Assembly (NCBI GenBank): GCA_910579125.1
Contig: CAJTTH010000027.1
Location: forward strand, 1-40,372
Length of the DNA: 40,372 nucleotides
DNA from: an uncultured Oscillospiraceae bacterium
Lineage (GTDB): Bacteria > Bacillota > Clostridia > Oscillospirales > Ruminococcaceae
Reading direction: 5' to 3'
A program made the translations under genes and the position numbers. The notes under the pieces were generated by a model, which had not been told where the DNA came from, searched no databases, and saw only the letters and a list, made by a program, of their open reading frames with translations. This document shows positions 24,725 through 33,585 of this stretch, piece after piece (positions within the stretch are counted from its first letter, which is position 1; every line of letters starts with the position of its first letter).

Positions 24725-25594
24725 ATGACAACGATAAACAACCTCAGTTTTGATGAAGAACGCGCGTTATACGGAACTGAAAATACCATTGTAAAAAACT
24801 GTCGGTTTGACGGTCCTACCGACGGTGAAAGCGCGTTCAAAGAGTGCAGAAACGTTGCGGCAGAGAACTGCTTTTTCAACCTGCGCTACCCGTTCTGGCA
24901 TGACGAAAAGCTGAAGATCGACGGTTCGGAAATGACAGAGCTTTGCAGGGCGGCTCTTTGGTACTCGCGCGATATTGTGATCTCCGATACAAAGCTGCAC
25001 GGAATTAAGGCGCTGCGCGAATGCTCCGACGTAGTTATGCGCGGCTGCGATATAGTTTCCCCGGAATTCGGCTGGTCGGTGAACGGACTTGAAATGACCG
25101 ACTGCACCGCCGAAAGCGAGTATTTTATGATGCGCTCCACAGAGCTGTGTTTTACAAACGTTAAATTTAAAGGCAAATATTCCTTTCAGTATATTGAGAA
25201 TTCTGTGTTTGACAACTGCGTTTTCGACACAAAGGACGCGTTCTGGCACGCGAAAAACGTCACCGTGAAAAACAGCACCGTCAACGGGGAATATCTTGCG
25301 TGGTACTGTGAAAACGTCACCTTTGAAAACTGCAAAATAACAGGCACGCAACCGCTGTGCTACTGCAAAGGGCTAAAGCTGATAAACTGCGAAATGCACA
25401 ATACCGACCTCTGCTTTGAGCGCTCCGAGGTCAACGCTACCGTGACCACCCATATAATAAGCGTCAAGAACCCGTTAAGCGGCTGCGTTTGCGCGCCGTC
25501 TGTGGGCGAGGTCATAGGGATATTGAAGGCGCGGACGGAAAGGTCTGCTGCTGCAAAAACAACAAAAGCTGCGCCTGATGAGAATTTCACGTAA
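24725..25594 (+). CDS. DUF3737 family right-handed beta-helix protein
   Basis: A 289-residue protein made of short repeats with the pattern N/D-C-x-F/I (KNCRFDG, AENCFFN, MRGCDI, MTDCTAE, FDNCVFD, VKNSTV, FENCKI, LINCEM). This is typical of DUF3737, a predicted right-handed beta-helix related to pectate-lyase-like folds but without known catalytic residues. No signal peptide is seen, so it is probably cytoplasmic. The ATG at 24725 follows AGGAGGGCTTTAAG; the upstream ATG at 24692 has no ribosome binding site. Monocistronic, with promoter and terminator. Biochemical role unknown. Confidence 0.88.
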   Translation: MTTINNLSFDEERALYGTENTIVKNCRFDGPTDGESAFKECRNVAAENCFFNLRYPFWHDEKLKIDGSEMTELCRAALWYSRDIVISDTKLHGIKALRECSDVVMRGCDIVSPEFGWSVNGLEMTDCTAESEYFMMRSTELCFTNVKFKGKYSFQYIENSVFDNCVFDTKDAFWHAKNVTVKNSTVNGEYLAWYCENVTFENCKITGTQPLCYCKGLKLINCEMHNTDLCFERSEVNATVTTHIISVKNPLSGCVCAPSVGEVIGILKARTERSAAAKTTKAAPDENFT

Positions 25595-25596
25595 AC

Positions 25597-25629
25597 AAAA
25601 GCGGAGGGGAATATGTCTCCTCCGCTTTT
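25597..25629. terminator. Bidirectional terminator
   Basis: AAAAGCGGAGG (25597-25607) pairs with CCTCCGCTTTT (25619-25629). A-rich and T-rich flanks let it end both the DUF3737 gene and the convergent PAS gene. Confidence 0.85.
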
Positions 25630-25644
25630 AAAATGCTGAAAAGC

Positions 25645-26013
25645 TCACGTCAGGTCGTAAAGCTGCATTGTCTCCGCGCTGCGGTACTCGTGCTTTTCGT
25701 AGTAGCCGATAAGCTCGCCGTCCGCGCCGCGCAACGCGACCATATACACGTCCTTGTTTTCCTTTTCGTTGCGGAACGTGTAAACGATATTATGTGACTT
25801 ATCTTCCGCGAACCACTTGACAACGCGTTTGATCATCTCGTTCGATTTCGGCGAATGACAGTCCAAAAGGCTCTTGCCTGTCAGATCGCCGTGCTTTTTG
25901 TAACGTTCAACAGACGCGGCGTTCATGTAGATTATTTCATGCTGTAAATTGCAGATAACGACCGCCGCGCGATCCTGGTCGATAACGCTCTTGAAAAATA
26001 ATGAAAGTTCCAT
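25645..26013 (-). CDS. Small stand-alone PAS-domain protein
   Basis: A 122-residue cytoplasmic protein that is essentially one PAS domain: AVVICNLQHEIIYMNAASVERYKKHGDLTGKSLLDCH (about 20-56) followed by a VYMVALRGADGELIGYYE beta-hairpin. No output domain is attached. The start at 26013 (MELSLFFKSV) follows GGGAGG at 5 bases; the upstream ATG lacks a site. Stand-alone PAS proteins of this size occur widely in Clostridia; ligand and partner are unknown. Confidence 0.8.
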   Translation of the reverse strand: MELSLFFKSVIDQDRAAVVICNLQHEIIYMNAASVERYKKHGDLTGKSLLDCHSPKSNEMIKRVVKWFAEDKSHNIVYTFRNEKENKDVYMVALRGADGELIGYYEKHEYRSAETMQLYDLT

Positions 26014-26079
26014 ATTTCCTCCCGATTTAAACGGCAAAAGTTTGCCGCATAGATTTTCATTTTTGCAACGGAACGCTGC

Positions 26080-26409
26080 TCAGATGCCGAGTATCCAGAA
26101 TTCCTCATATTCGACAAAATTTTCCTCCGCCCACGGAGCAAGTTCATCAAACAGATCTTCAACCGCGCCTCCGCATTCTCTGGCAAGCGCGCAGATTTTA
26201 TCCCAATCATCGCGGGTAACGCGGTTCGGACCCCAACGGTTGTACACCTCGAAGGCTTTGCTGAAAACGTTTTCATACAGTCCAAGTTCGTCGAAAATAT
26301 CATCGTAAAGATAGAGATAATCGGCGCTCCAATGTGTTTTGCCGTCCCATTTTCCCTTGACGAATTCGTCATAGCAGCCGCCTTTGATACCTGTTTCAAA
26401 ATATTTCAT
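26080..26409 (-). CDS. Hypothetical acidic protein
   Basis: A 109-residue, strongly acidic and aromatic-rich protein (MKYFETGIKGGCYDEFVKG..., many Trp, Tyr, Glu and Asp). AAGGTGATTTT precedes the ATG. No signal peptide, membrane segment or known motif. It lies 66 bases before the PAS gene on the same strand and may share its transcript. The family is unknown to me. Confidence 0.6.
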   Translation of the reverse strand: MKYFETGIKGGCYDEFVKGKWDGKTHWSADYLYLYDDIFDELGLYENVFSKAFEVYNRWGPNRVTRDDWDKICALARECGGAVEDLFDELAPWAEENFVEYEEFWILGI

Positions 26410-26447
26410 AAAATCACCTTAAACAGTCGTTTGATATGCGGCAGTAT

Positions 26448-26831
26448 CTACAAAACCATAATAAGCGTTCCCGCTGCGATAAGCAAGCACCCGATCACCG
26501 TTTTTACAGTCAGCTCCTCGTGCAGAAAAACCGCCGCCAGCACCACGGTAAACACCACGCTCAGCTTATCGACGGGCGCGACTTCAGACACTTTTCCGAG
26601 CTGCACCGCGCGGTAGTAGCACAGCCACGATCCGTCCGCCGCAAGTCCCGACAGTATCAGGAATAACCAACTTTTGCACAGTATCTACGACAGCCTGCCC
26701 TACGCGTTTGTCAGGAAAACCATTCCCCAAGTCATGACAACCGTGCGTATCGCGGTCGCAAGGTTGGAGTTCAGCTCTCCGATACCGATTTTTGCAGGAA
26801 TTGGTATCAGCGCCGCGAAAACAAACCACAT
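26448..26831 (-). pseudogene. EamA-type (DMT) transporter pseudogene
   Basis: Reading from an ATG at 26831, 127 codons match the short (about 140-residue) single-EamA-domain transporter family: MWFVFAALI, PAKIGIGELNSNLATAIRTVV, TWGMVFLTNA, SWLFLILSGLAADGSWLCYYRAVQLG, VAPVDKLSVVFTVVLAAVFLHEELTVKTVIG and IAAGTLIMVL. Two in-frame TAG codons interrupt it between TNA and KSWLF, the first where the family often has Gln (CAG to TAG). Two in-frame deletions have removed parts of the first two helices. It is therefore decayed. It follows the DUF1015 gene by 26 bases and may be at the end of that transcript. Confidence 0.85.
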
Positions 26832-26857
26832 AAAAATCGCCTTGTGTATACAATATG

Positions 26858-28108
26858 TTATTTCTTGATAATTCTTGCCTCACAGTAAAAACGTTTGTCA
26901 TGCGCGTGACCCATGCTGAACGTTTTTCTCGGCAGCGCGCCATCCTTGATAACGGTCGGGAACAGCTCGGACTTCTTCATTGAGGGCAGCAGAAAGCCTA
27001 TTGCGGAGCCCTCCGCGCACAGCCGCCGAACAACGTCCTCGCCGTGTATGTAATCTATCTTGCCGCCGTTTTTACACAGATAGTCGTCGAGAAACGATTG
27101 CAGCGACCCGACGGTGAGGTTCGCGGTCGGCTTGGTTATGCCGAATTCATGCGCTTTGCCGCCAACGCCGACAACGGTGAACATCTGTTCCGCGCTGTCC
27201 GCAAGCCCCAGAGTCTCGGTCATCGAGCACATAAGATCATGTGCGTTCACATCGGTTATTACTCTGTGTATAGCCTCGAACTCCAGCGCGGGGGAGTGCA
27301 GATTAACCACCTCGACCAGTGCGTAACGCGCAAGCTCGGCGTCGGGGCTGCCCGCGCGCTTTTTCTGCTCATAGCACTCCTTTGCGGTCGCGAGCGAGTG
27401 ATTTCCGTCGCCCATCGCGTACAGCAGAACCTCCTCGTCCCGCAGTCCGTACCGTGCGTTGAACGCCTCCTTGGCGGCAAGCCTGTCCAGCGCTTCCAGT
27501 ACACCTCGCGCGTTCTCTCCGTCCACTATTTCACCGCTCAGATGCCCGCCGTTCTGCATAAGGTCAAAATCGTATACAGTCTGTAATTTTTTCTCGAGCA
27601 GCGGCTCTATAACAGTATTCTGCGCGTCGTCGATCAGTATCATAATGTGAGGCAGTTCCAGCGGCGCATTCATGCGTATCTTAACGCGCGGAGGTATCCT
27701 CGCAGCGACAGTCGCCTCGGTCGCGCGAACCTGTGACCTGCTCCCCTTGTTGTAATCGTACATTTCAAGATCTATCGCCCCGACCAGACCAACACGCAGC
27801 CGACCGTCAGCCTGAACGCGCTTTGTCAGAATAAAGCAATCTTTGTGCAAATTAAACAAACCGCCGTTTATGCGCTTTTTCATATTTTCGTGAATTTTCG
27901 TAATGCGCTCGTCGCAGTCGGGCTGCTCGAGATACGCTTCGGGCAGTATCAGGTCGAGCGTTGATGGCGCGTCGCCAACAAGTTTTCGCGTTTTTTCCCA
28001 GTACTCGGGCTCACCCGTATACTGGTCGCACGCAACGACCGACCACTTGCTCATGCCATCCGCAGAGAGCTTTGGCAGCAAAATATCCGCAGTTGTAAAT
28101 GCCGTCAT
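26858..28108 (-). CDS. DUF1015 family protein
   Basis: A 416-residue protein with the full-length DUF1015 (COG4198) architecture. SKWSVVACDQYTGEPEYWEKT and VGDAPSTLDLILPEAYL mark the N-terminus; the central LLYAMGDGNHSLATAKECYE is the family signature; VVNLHSPALEFEAIHRVI and ALPRKTFSMGHAHDKRFYCEARII close it. Biochemical function is not established; a kinase or nucleotide-sugar-type role has been suggested only by annotation. AAAGGAG precedes the ATG at 28108. The upstream PRTase-StiP gene ends 26 bases away, so this is the third gene of the PHP / PRTase-StiP / DUF1015 cluster. Confidence 0.88.
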   Translation of the reverse strand: MTAFTTADILLPKLSADGMSKWSVVACDQYTGEPEYWEKTRKLVGDAPSTLDLILPEAYLEQPDCDERITKIHENMKKRINGGLFNLHKDCFILTKRVQADGRLRVGLVGAIDLEMYDYNKGSRSQVRATEATVAARIPPRVKIRMNAPLELPHIMILIDDAQNTVIEPLLEKKLQTVYDFDLMQNGGHLSGEIVDGENARGVLEALDRLAAKEAFNARYGLRDEEVLLYAMGDGNHSLATAKECYEQKKRAGSPDAELARYALVEVVNLHSPALEFEAIHRVITDVNAHDLMCSMTETLGLADSAEQMFTVVGVGGKAHEFGITKPTANLTVGSLQSFLDDYLCKNGGKIDYIHGEDVVRRLCAEGSAIGFLLPSMKKSELFPTVIKDGALPRKTFSMGHAHDKRFYCEARIIKK

Positions 28109-28134
28109 AAAAAATCTCCTTTTGTGCAATTTTA

Positions 28135-30249
28135 CTAATTCTCAATTATTCCCACAGCCTCATAGCAGTTCAGCGGATATTCACGGACGGGAACATTCTT
28201 TTCCGCAGCGAGCTGACGCAAATGCTTTGTCCGCGGGCTTTCAAGCGACTTAACAAGGATCACGCGCGGCACTCTCCGCAGCAGCACGCGCGTCGCTTCT
28301 CCGATACTCGGCTTGACCGGATTAAGGTCGGCGATCCCGAATTCCCTTGCGATACGGCGTGCCTCCTCCAGCCCCGCACCGTCCGCCGCTCCGCAGTCGT
28401 GCTTCTCAAACGGCGGCAGCACATCAATTTCGCGCTCTATCGCGTTAATAAACTCGTAGGTTCTGTCGAACATTTCCAGTTCGCCGAAATACGCCGCGCC
28501 ATGAAAATCGCCCTTAAAAATCAGGTCGGAGCGCAGCACGGTACGTGAAAACAGTCCCGATACCACGCTGTTCAGGCACGAGCATGGAATGAAAATATCC
28601 CCGCGCGTTCCGCAAATTTCACATAACCCGGCGGGATCGGCAAGCACCGCGACCCGTGCGTCAATTTCGGGGAACTCGGCGAGCGCCTCGGCAAGCTGCC
28701 GCGCGATAGCTCCTTTCCCCGTCCAGCCGTCCACGAATTGGATATTTTTGGAAGAATGACGCGCGAGAATATACCTCATCGCGCTGCTGTCAATTCCGCG
28801 ACCGCGAATTATTGACACGGAATAATGCGCTGCATCTATGCCGTGAAACCGCTTCAGATACCGCTTTATCAACGTTCCCACGGGAGTTCCCGCGCGTGCC
28901 AACGAGACTATGACAACGTTTTCACCCTTTGCCGCCAGAATTTTTTCGGCAACCGCGCGGACAGCATTGGCGGTCTGCCCGCCCCAAGTCCGCAGACCCT
29001 CCTCATATTGCCGCAGATACGCGTCGGACGGCACATATTCGACAGGCAGCAACTCACAATAATGTACTCCTTTGCGAATTAACGGCTCACGTTCACTCGG
29101 AGGCATAGGCTGAATTTTCCCCGTAATATCCTTTAGCAAAAGCCGACAGTCGCCGCTCTCCAAAGACGTCCGCATTGATTTTCCGCGCCAGCGCACCAAA
29201 GCGACGCGTTCGCCGCCGCACGCTCCGCACAATCGCGAAACCGCGTCGTTATCGGGATCTTCAGCGTCCGTCATTAAAATGCTCAAATCGCAGCGCACAC
29301 AGTTATATATGTAAACCTTCCGTTCGCTGTTGTAAAGACTTGTCAGCACGGCGCGGTCTCGAATGGGGTAATCCCCCTCGTCGGAGGGCAGCATGGGACT
29401 TCGCGTTACTCCGTGGATCCGCACCGTTATCCCCTTTTCGGTAAGCAGCTTTCCGAAAAGTATAGGCGGCAGACAAAACTCCTCTGTTCCGACAAGCTCA
29501 ATCGAACGCACTCCCTCAAGAACTCCCACGAGCTGCTCCAAAAGCTCATTGCAAAGCCGATTGCACTCGTCAAAGTATTCGCCGCAGTTCACGCCTGAAC
29601 GAATATCAAGCAGTGCGTTCAACGAAAAATCAAAATCGGGATTTTTGCCGAAAATCTCTCTATCATCGCAGAAATTTTGTTGAAATTCAACAGAATCCTG
29701 ATTATCAAAAAATTCTTCCGCAATAACATCTATATTATTTTCGGCGAAGTTTTTGCGGCTCTCCTCGCTCGCGGTAAACGCCACAGCGGTAAACTGACAG
29801 CGGCAGCGCTCTCGAATGGCTTTGTAGAGCGAAACAGCGGTATGCCCCGTAGTAAATTCATCATCAATAATAAAAACGTGGGAAAATTTCCCAAAATCTA
29901 TCTCACGCCGAACACAGAGCGTATGCAAAGGCGCATGGCTATGCTTTTCCTCAAAGCAGACGCTTTCGAAATACTCCGGGAGCTTTTCGCGCGTAGTGCT
30001 AAGCAGAAAGCATCTTTCGCCCAGCGCCGAGGCTGCAAGAGCACCTATTCCGACTGCTGTCTCCGAAAAAACGACCGCCAGACATTCCCCGCGCGGGCAG
30101 CGTTTTAGCATCTCCGCGCCGAGAAAACCGCAGTGCAAAGCGGTCTCACGCGGATCGGACGGGTAATGCTTCGATTGAAATTTATTAACGATAATAAAGT
30201 CGCGGCGAGTATTATTTTCCCGCTTTGCCAAGCTGAAGTTATTATTCAT
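28135..30249 (-). CDS. PRTase-TRSP-StiP-PELOTA fusion protein
   Basis: A 704-residue cytoplasmic protein joining modules usually found as two genes in Ter-associated stress operons. Residues 20-215: a phosphoribosyltransferase, with the PRPP loop at 127-139 (IIDDEFTTGHTAV) and a flexible segment TAVGIGALAASAL. Residues 245-320: a TRSP domain with its signature TRSP at 282-285 (HGVTRSPMLPS). Residues 398-650: a StiP-type domain (LLPVEYVPSDAYL, VSLARAGTPVG, HYSVSIIRGRGIDSSAMRYIL, FVDGWTGKGAI, and LNSVVSGLFSRTVL). Residues 655-704: a PELOTA-type putative RNA-binding domain (VILVKSLESPRTKHLRQLA). Linker Cys residues (CVRC, CGAC, about 317-344) might bind metal. The family proposal is synthesis of a nucleoside-like metabolite; activity is unproven. 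The start at 30249 follows GGAG and lies 11 bases after the PHP gene. Confidence 0.85.
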   Translation of the reverse strand: MNNNFSLAKRENNTRRDFIIVNKFQSKHYPSDPRETALHCGFLGAEMLKRCPRGECLAVVFSETAVGIGALAASALGERCFLLSTTREKLPEYFESVCFEEKHSHAPLHTLCVRREIDFGKFSHVFIIDDEFTTGHTAVSLYKAIRERCRCQFTAVAFTASEESRKNFAENNIDVIAEEFFDNQDSVEFQQNFCDDREIFGKNPDFDFSLNALLDIRSGVNCGEYFDECNRLCNELLEQLVGVLEGVRSIELVGTEEFCLPPILFGKLLTEKGITVRIHGVTRSPMLPSDEGDYPIRDRAVLTSLYNSERKVYIYNCVRCDLSILMTDAEDPDNDAVSRLCGACGGERVALVRWRGKSMRTSLESGDCRLLLKDITGKIQPMPPSEREPLIRKGVHYCELLPVEYVPSDAYLRQYEEGLRTWGGQTANAVRAVAEKILAAKGENVVIVSLARAGTPVGTLIKRYLKRFHGIDAAHYSVSIIRGRGIDSSAMRYILARHSSKNIQFVDGWTGKGAIARQLAEALAEFPEIDARVAVLADPAGLCEICGTRGDIFIPCSCLNSVVSGLFSRTVLRSDLIFKGDFHGAAYFGELEMFDRTYEFINAIEREIDVLPPFEKHDCGAADGAGLEEARRIAREFGIADLNPVKPSIGEATRVLLRRVPRVILVKSLESPRTKHLRQLAAEKNVPVREYPLNCYEAVGIIEN

Positions 30250-30260
30250 TTATTCTCCGT

Positions 30261-30941
30261 TCAATTCGGCTCGAGTGGTATAACAGAGCCGTTTCTGATC
30301 TGCCGCAGATAGTCGGCGGGACAGGTGATTTTTTCGGGAACAAGTATCCCGCCACCGAACATTCTGTCGACTGAATGTGTATCGGAGCCGCCTGTGAGCG
30401 GCAGACCGTACATTTCAGCGTATTGCTTTGCGCGGCTGTCGAACACGCTGTCTTTGCCGTGACTGGCGTTTATCCATTCGACCGCGTCAACGTCGTGCGG
30501 ATACAGGCTGATGTGCGGTATGTACGGGTAATCTCGGAACGGGTGTGCGTGAACGATAAATCCGCCGTCCTCGTGAACCAGCCTGAACAACGCGCGCTCG
30601 TCAGCGACCGTAAGGTAAAACTCATGCTCCAGCAGCCAATTTTTGTCAATTCCGTAAAGCAAGAAGTCCGCACCTTGTACAGTGAACTCAACACCGAAAA
30701 ACACGTCCAGACCCACCCGCAAGCCCGTTTCCAAAGCCGCCTCGTAGCCCTTGCAATAAAGTTCTATCCTGCCCTCCCACGGCAGTTCGCGCGGAACGGC
30801 GGTGTTACCGTTGAAAAAGTGGTCGGTGATGAATATCCCGTCATACCCCGCCGCCTTATGCGCGGCAGCAAGTTCTGCGGCAGGAGAATGCGCACACGCG
30901 CTGCCCTCGGCAGTGTGTAAATGAGTTTCATATTTATACAA
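30261..30941 (-). CDS. PHP-domain phosphoesterase-like protein
   Basis: A 226-residue PHP (polymerase and histidinol phosphatase) superfamily protein, probably a metal-dependent phosphoesterase. It has the N-terminal HLH motif (YETHLHTAEGS), GIFITDHFF, FGVEFTV (metal Glu), FIVHAHPFRD and GGSDTH, so all metal-ligand motifs are intact. I place the start at a TTG (30941), 11 bases after GGAGG; the nearby ATG is out of frame, and the upstream in-frame ATG (30977) has no site. The gene lies 81 bases after polA and 11 before the PRTase-StiP gene, whose ribosome binding site overlaps this stop region. It may process the phosphorylated product of that enzyme, which is inference. Confidence 0.85.
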   Translation of the reverse strand: MYKYETHLHTAEGSACAHSPAAELAAAHKAAGYDGIFITDHFFNGNTAVPRELPWEGRIELYCKGYEAALETGLRVGLDVFFGVEFTVQGADFLLYGIDKNWLLEHEFYLTVADERALFRLVHEDGGFIVHAHPFRDYPYIPHISLYPHDVDAVEWINASHGKDSVFDSRAKQYAEMYGLPLTGGSDTHSVDRMFGGGILVPEKITCPADYLRQIRNGSVIPLEPN

Positions 30942-31022
30942 TTCGTCATTTTCCTCCAATATTCTGCAATATAGCAATAGCTATCTGTAATATTCGGCAC
31001 AAAAATACAATTTGTAATTTGC

Positions 31023-33533
31023 TCAATGAACGTCATACCACGTTTTCCCGATCTTTGCATCAACGGGCAGCGGCACGGCAAGCTGAACAGCATTCTGCAT
31101 TTCGCCGCAAAGTATCTCCAAAGCCCTTTGTGAAACGCTCTCGGGCGCTTCGACGATCAGTTCGTCGTGAACCTGAAGTATCAGCCTAGCCTCGGGCAGT
31201 TCGCGCTTAAGACGGTTATATACTCTAACCATTGCAATCTTGATGATATCCGCAGCCGTTCCTTGAATGGGCGTGTTCATCGCGATCCGCTTGCCGAGCG
31301 CCTTTACGGTCTTGTTTGTTGCCAGTATCTCAGGAATAAACCGTCTGCGCCCAAACATCGTCACCGCGTAGCCGTCGACTTCGGCGGAGCGCGTATTTGT
31401 GTCCATATATTGCTTTACTCCACTGAAATGCGAAAGGTAATCATCTATATATTGCTTAGCCTCGCTAACGGTCGCGCCAACATCTTTAGCCAACGAAAAC
31501 GCCCCTATCCCGTAAACGATACCGAAGTTGACCGCTTTTGCCTTTCGACGCAGATCGCCGTCAACCTGCTCCGGAGCACGCCTGAATACGCTCGCGGCGG
31601 TCTCCGCGTGAATATCACGCCCCTCCTTGAACGTCTCGATCATTACCTTATCGTTTGCAAGCGCGGCGAGAACGCGCAGCTCTATCTGGCTGTAATCAGC
31701 GTCGCAGAGCACCTTCCCGGGCGCGGCAGTAAAAAATTTACGGAAATTCCGACCGATATCGGTGCGCACGGGAATATTCTGAATATTCGGCTCTGCTGAG
31801 CTTATCCGTCCTGTTCTCGTCTCGGTCTGCTTGAACGTCGTGTACATTCGCCCATCCTCGGAAACCGCGTTCTCAAGCCCTTTCACGTATGTGTTGTACA
31901 ATTTTGTCAGCTTGCGGTATTCGAGGATCGGCTTTATGATCGGGCTTTTGTCTATTAGTGCCTCTAACGTTTCGCTGTCAGTTGAATATCCGGTCTTGCG
32001 CTTCTTCCCCGCAGGAAGTCCGAGCTCCTCAAACAGCACTACCGAAAGCTGTTTCGGACTTCCGACGTTGAATTTGTGTCCCGCAAGAGTGTGAATGGAT
32101 TGCTCAATTTCTAAAATTTTCGGCTGAATTTCTTCGCCGAAATTGTGCAGTGCTTCAACATCAAGCGCGATACCCTCGTGCTCCATTGAGGAGAGTACCT
32201 CTGCAAGCGGAATTTCGATCTCTTGCAGAACCTTTAACATACCTTGTGCGCAAATTTCCTTAAAAAGCGCACGGTTAAGCAGATCAAGCGACCTTTGCGG
32301 ATCGTTCGGAACAATTCCTACCTTGTATTCCGCGCAAAGCCGTTGAATATCGTAATTCGCAGCGTTGACGTTCAGCAGATATGCCGCCAGCGTAGCATCA
32401 AACGTGACATTCCTCAAATCAATTCCTGCATTTATACACTTCGCGAAAACCGCCTTAGCGTTGTCAGTATGTTTCGGGAGATCGCTTTCCAACAGCTCCT
32501 TTAAATCGTCGTCAAGCGCCTTTCCGTCTCGGAACACAGCAAGTTCTCCATCGACTATGAGCACGTCGAGCGCGCCAGCGTCATACTCAGCGGTATCGGG
32601 CGTTACATTCGGCTTTGAAGTGGTATCCGGCTGCTCCTTTTTCGGAACGGACAGCTTGACCTCCTTTGCCGCAACATCGGATAAATCCAGCTTTTTAATT
32701 GCAGTATTCATTTCCAGTTCTTGCAAAATTCCGACCGTGACCGCCTTGTCGCCCTTGCCGAACGCATACTCGTCAAGATTCTCCGAAACAGGTGCGGAAA
32801 GGCATATTTCACCGAGTGTCCTCGATAACTCCGCACTCTCCTTACCGTTTTCGAGCTTGGTACGCACGCCTTTAGTAACGTCAATTTCCGCAAGATTATC
32901 ATAAATATATTGCACGGTGTGATACTTTTGTATAAGCGAGAGCGCAGTCTTTTCGCCGATCCCGGGAACTCCCGGAATATTGTCCGAGCTGTCGCCCATA
33001 AGCGCCTTGACCTCCAGCATTTCGCGCGGCTTGACCCCATAAACCTCATTTATTTTGTCGGGTGTGTAATAAACGTCCTCCTTGTTGGTGGCAAGCCGAA
33101 CAGTCACGTGTTCGTTGACAAGCTGAAAACTGTCGCGGTCGCCCGTGCTGATAATGCATTCCGCGCCATGTTCCGCAGCGGCGCGCGAAAGTGTACCTAT
33201 GATATCGTCAGCCTCGTAGCCCTCGACCTCCAGCACCGAAACTCCCAGACTGCGCAGTATGTCCTTGATGAGCGGCATCTGCGCCGTGAGCTCATCGGGC
33301 ATTCCGTGACGCGTTCCTTTGTAGTCGGTGTACAGCTTATGGCGGAACGTCGGCGCTTTCATGTCAAACGCCGCCGCTATCCTGTCGGGCTTTTCCTCTT
33401 TCATTAACTTAAAATATATGTTCATAAAACCAGTGAGCGCGTTGGTCGGCACGCCGTTTTTGTTTGTCAGCAGACGTATTCCGTAGTATGCTCTGTTCAT
33501 TATGCTGTTTCCGTCGATCAACAGTAATTTCAT
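31023..33533 (-). CDS. polA: DNA polymerase I
   Basis: An 836-residue family A polymerase for Okazaki fragment processing and repair. Residues 1-290 are the 5' nuclease (LLLIDGNSIMNRAYYG, VEGYEADDIIGTLSR, STGDRDSFQLV, GDSSDNIPGVPGIGEKTA). Residues about 310-460 are a 3'-5' exonuclease-like domain that appears degenerate, as is common in Firmicutes. The polymerase domain follows: motif A DYSQIELRVLAALA, motif B region RRKAKAVNFGIVYGIGAFSLA, motif C LQVHDELIVEAP. The start at 33533 follows CGGAGGAAACTCAG. The Gx transporter gene ends 52 bases upstream. Confidence 0.97.
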   Translation of the reverse strand: MKLLLIDGNSIMNRAYYGIRLLTNKNGVPTNALTGFMNIYFKLMKEEKPDRIAAAFDMKAPTFRHKLYTDYKGTRHGMPDELTAQMPLIKDILRSLGVSVLEVEGYEADDIIGTLSRAAAEHGAECIISTGDRDSFQLVNEHVTVRLATNKEDVYYTPDKINEVYGVKPREMLEVKALMGDSSDNIPGVPGIGEKTALSLIQKYHTVQYIYDNLAEIDVTKGVRTKLENGKESAELSRTLGEICLSAPVSENLDEYAFGKGDKAVTVGILQELEMNTAIKKLDLSDVAAKEVKLSVPKKEQPDTTSKPNVTPDTAEYDAGALDVLIVDGELAVFRDGKALDDDLKELLESDLPKHTDNAKAVFAKCINAGIDLRNVTFDATLAAYLLNVNAANYDIQRLCAEYKVGIVPNDPQRSLDLLNRALFKEICAQGMLKVLQEIEIPLAEVLSSMEHEGIALDVEALHNFGEEIQPKILEIEQSIHTLAGHKFNVGSPKQLSVVLFEELGLPAGKKRKTGYSTDSETLEALIDKSPIIKPILEYRKLTKLYNTYVKGLENAVSEDGRMYTTFKQTETRTGRISSAEPNIQNIPVRTDIGRNFRKFFTAAPGKVLCDADYSQIELRVLAALANDKVMIETFKEGRDIHAETAASVFRRAPEQVDGDLRRKAKAVNFGIVYGIGAFSLAKDVGATVSEAKQYIDDYLSHFSGVKQYMDTNTRSAEVDGYAVTMFGRRRFIPEILATNKTVKALGKRIAMNTPIQGTAADIIKIAMVRVYNRLKRELPEARLILQVHDELIVEAPESVSQRALEILCGEMQNAVQLAVPLPVDAKIGKTWYDVH

Positions 33534-33585
33534 CTGAGTTTCCTCCGTATTTTTGTAAAATATGACGAACCACTTCGTGTAACGT

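Noticed and set aside
26448..26831. TAG reassignment or pyrrolysine use
   Set aside because: Other genes in the window do not carry internal TAG codons, and this gene also has deletions, so decay is the simpler explanation.
26858..30941. Classical tellurite-resistance operon
   Set aside because: No TerB, TerC, TerD or TerE homologue is encoded in the window, so only the PRTase-TRSP/StiP part is supported.
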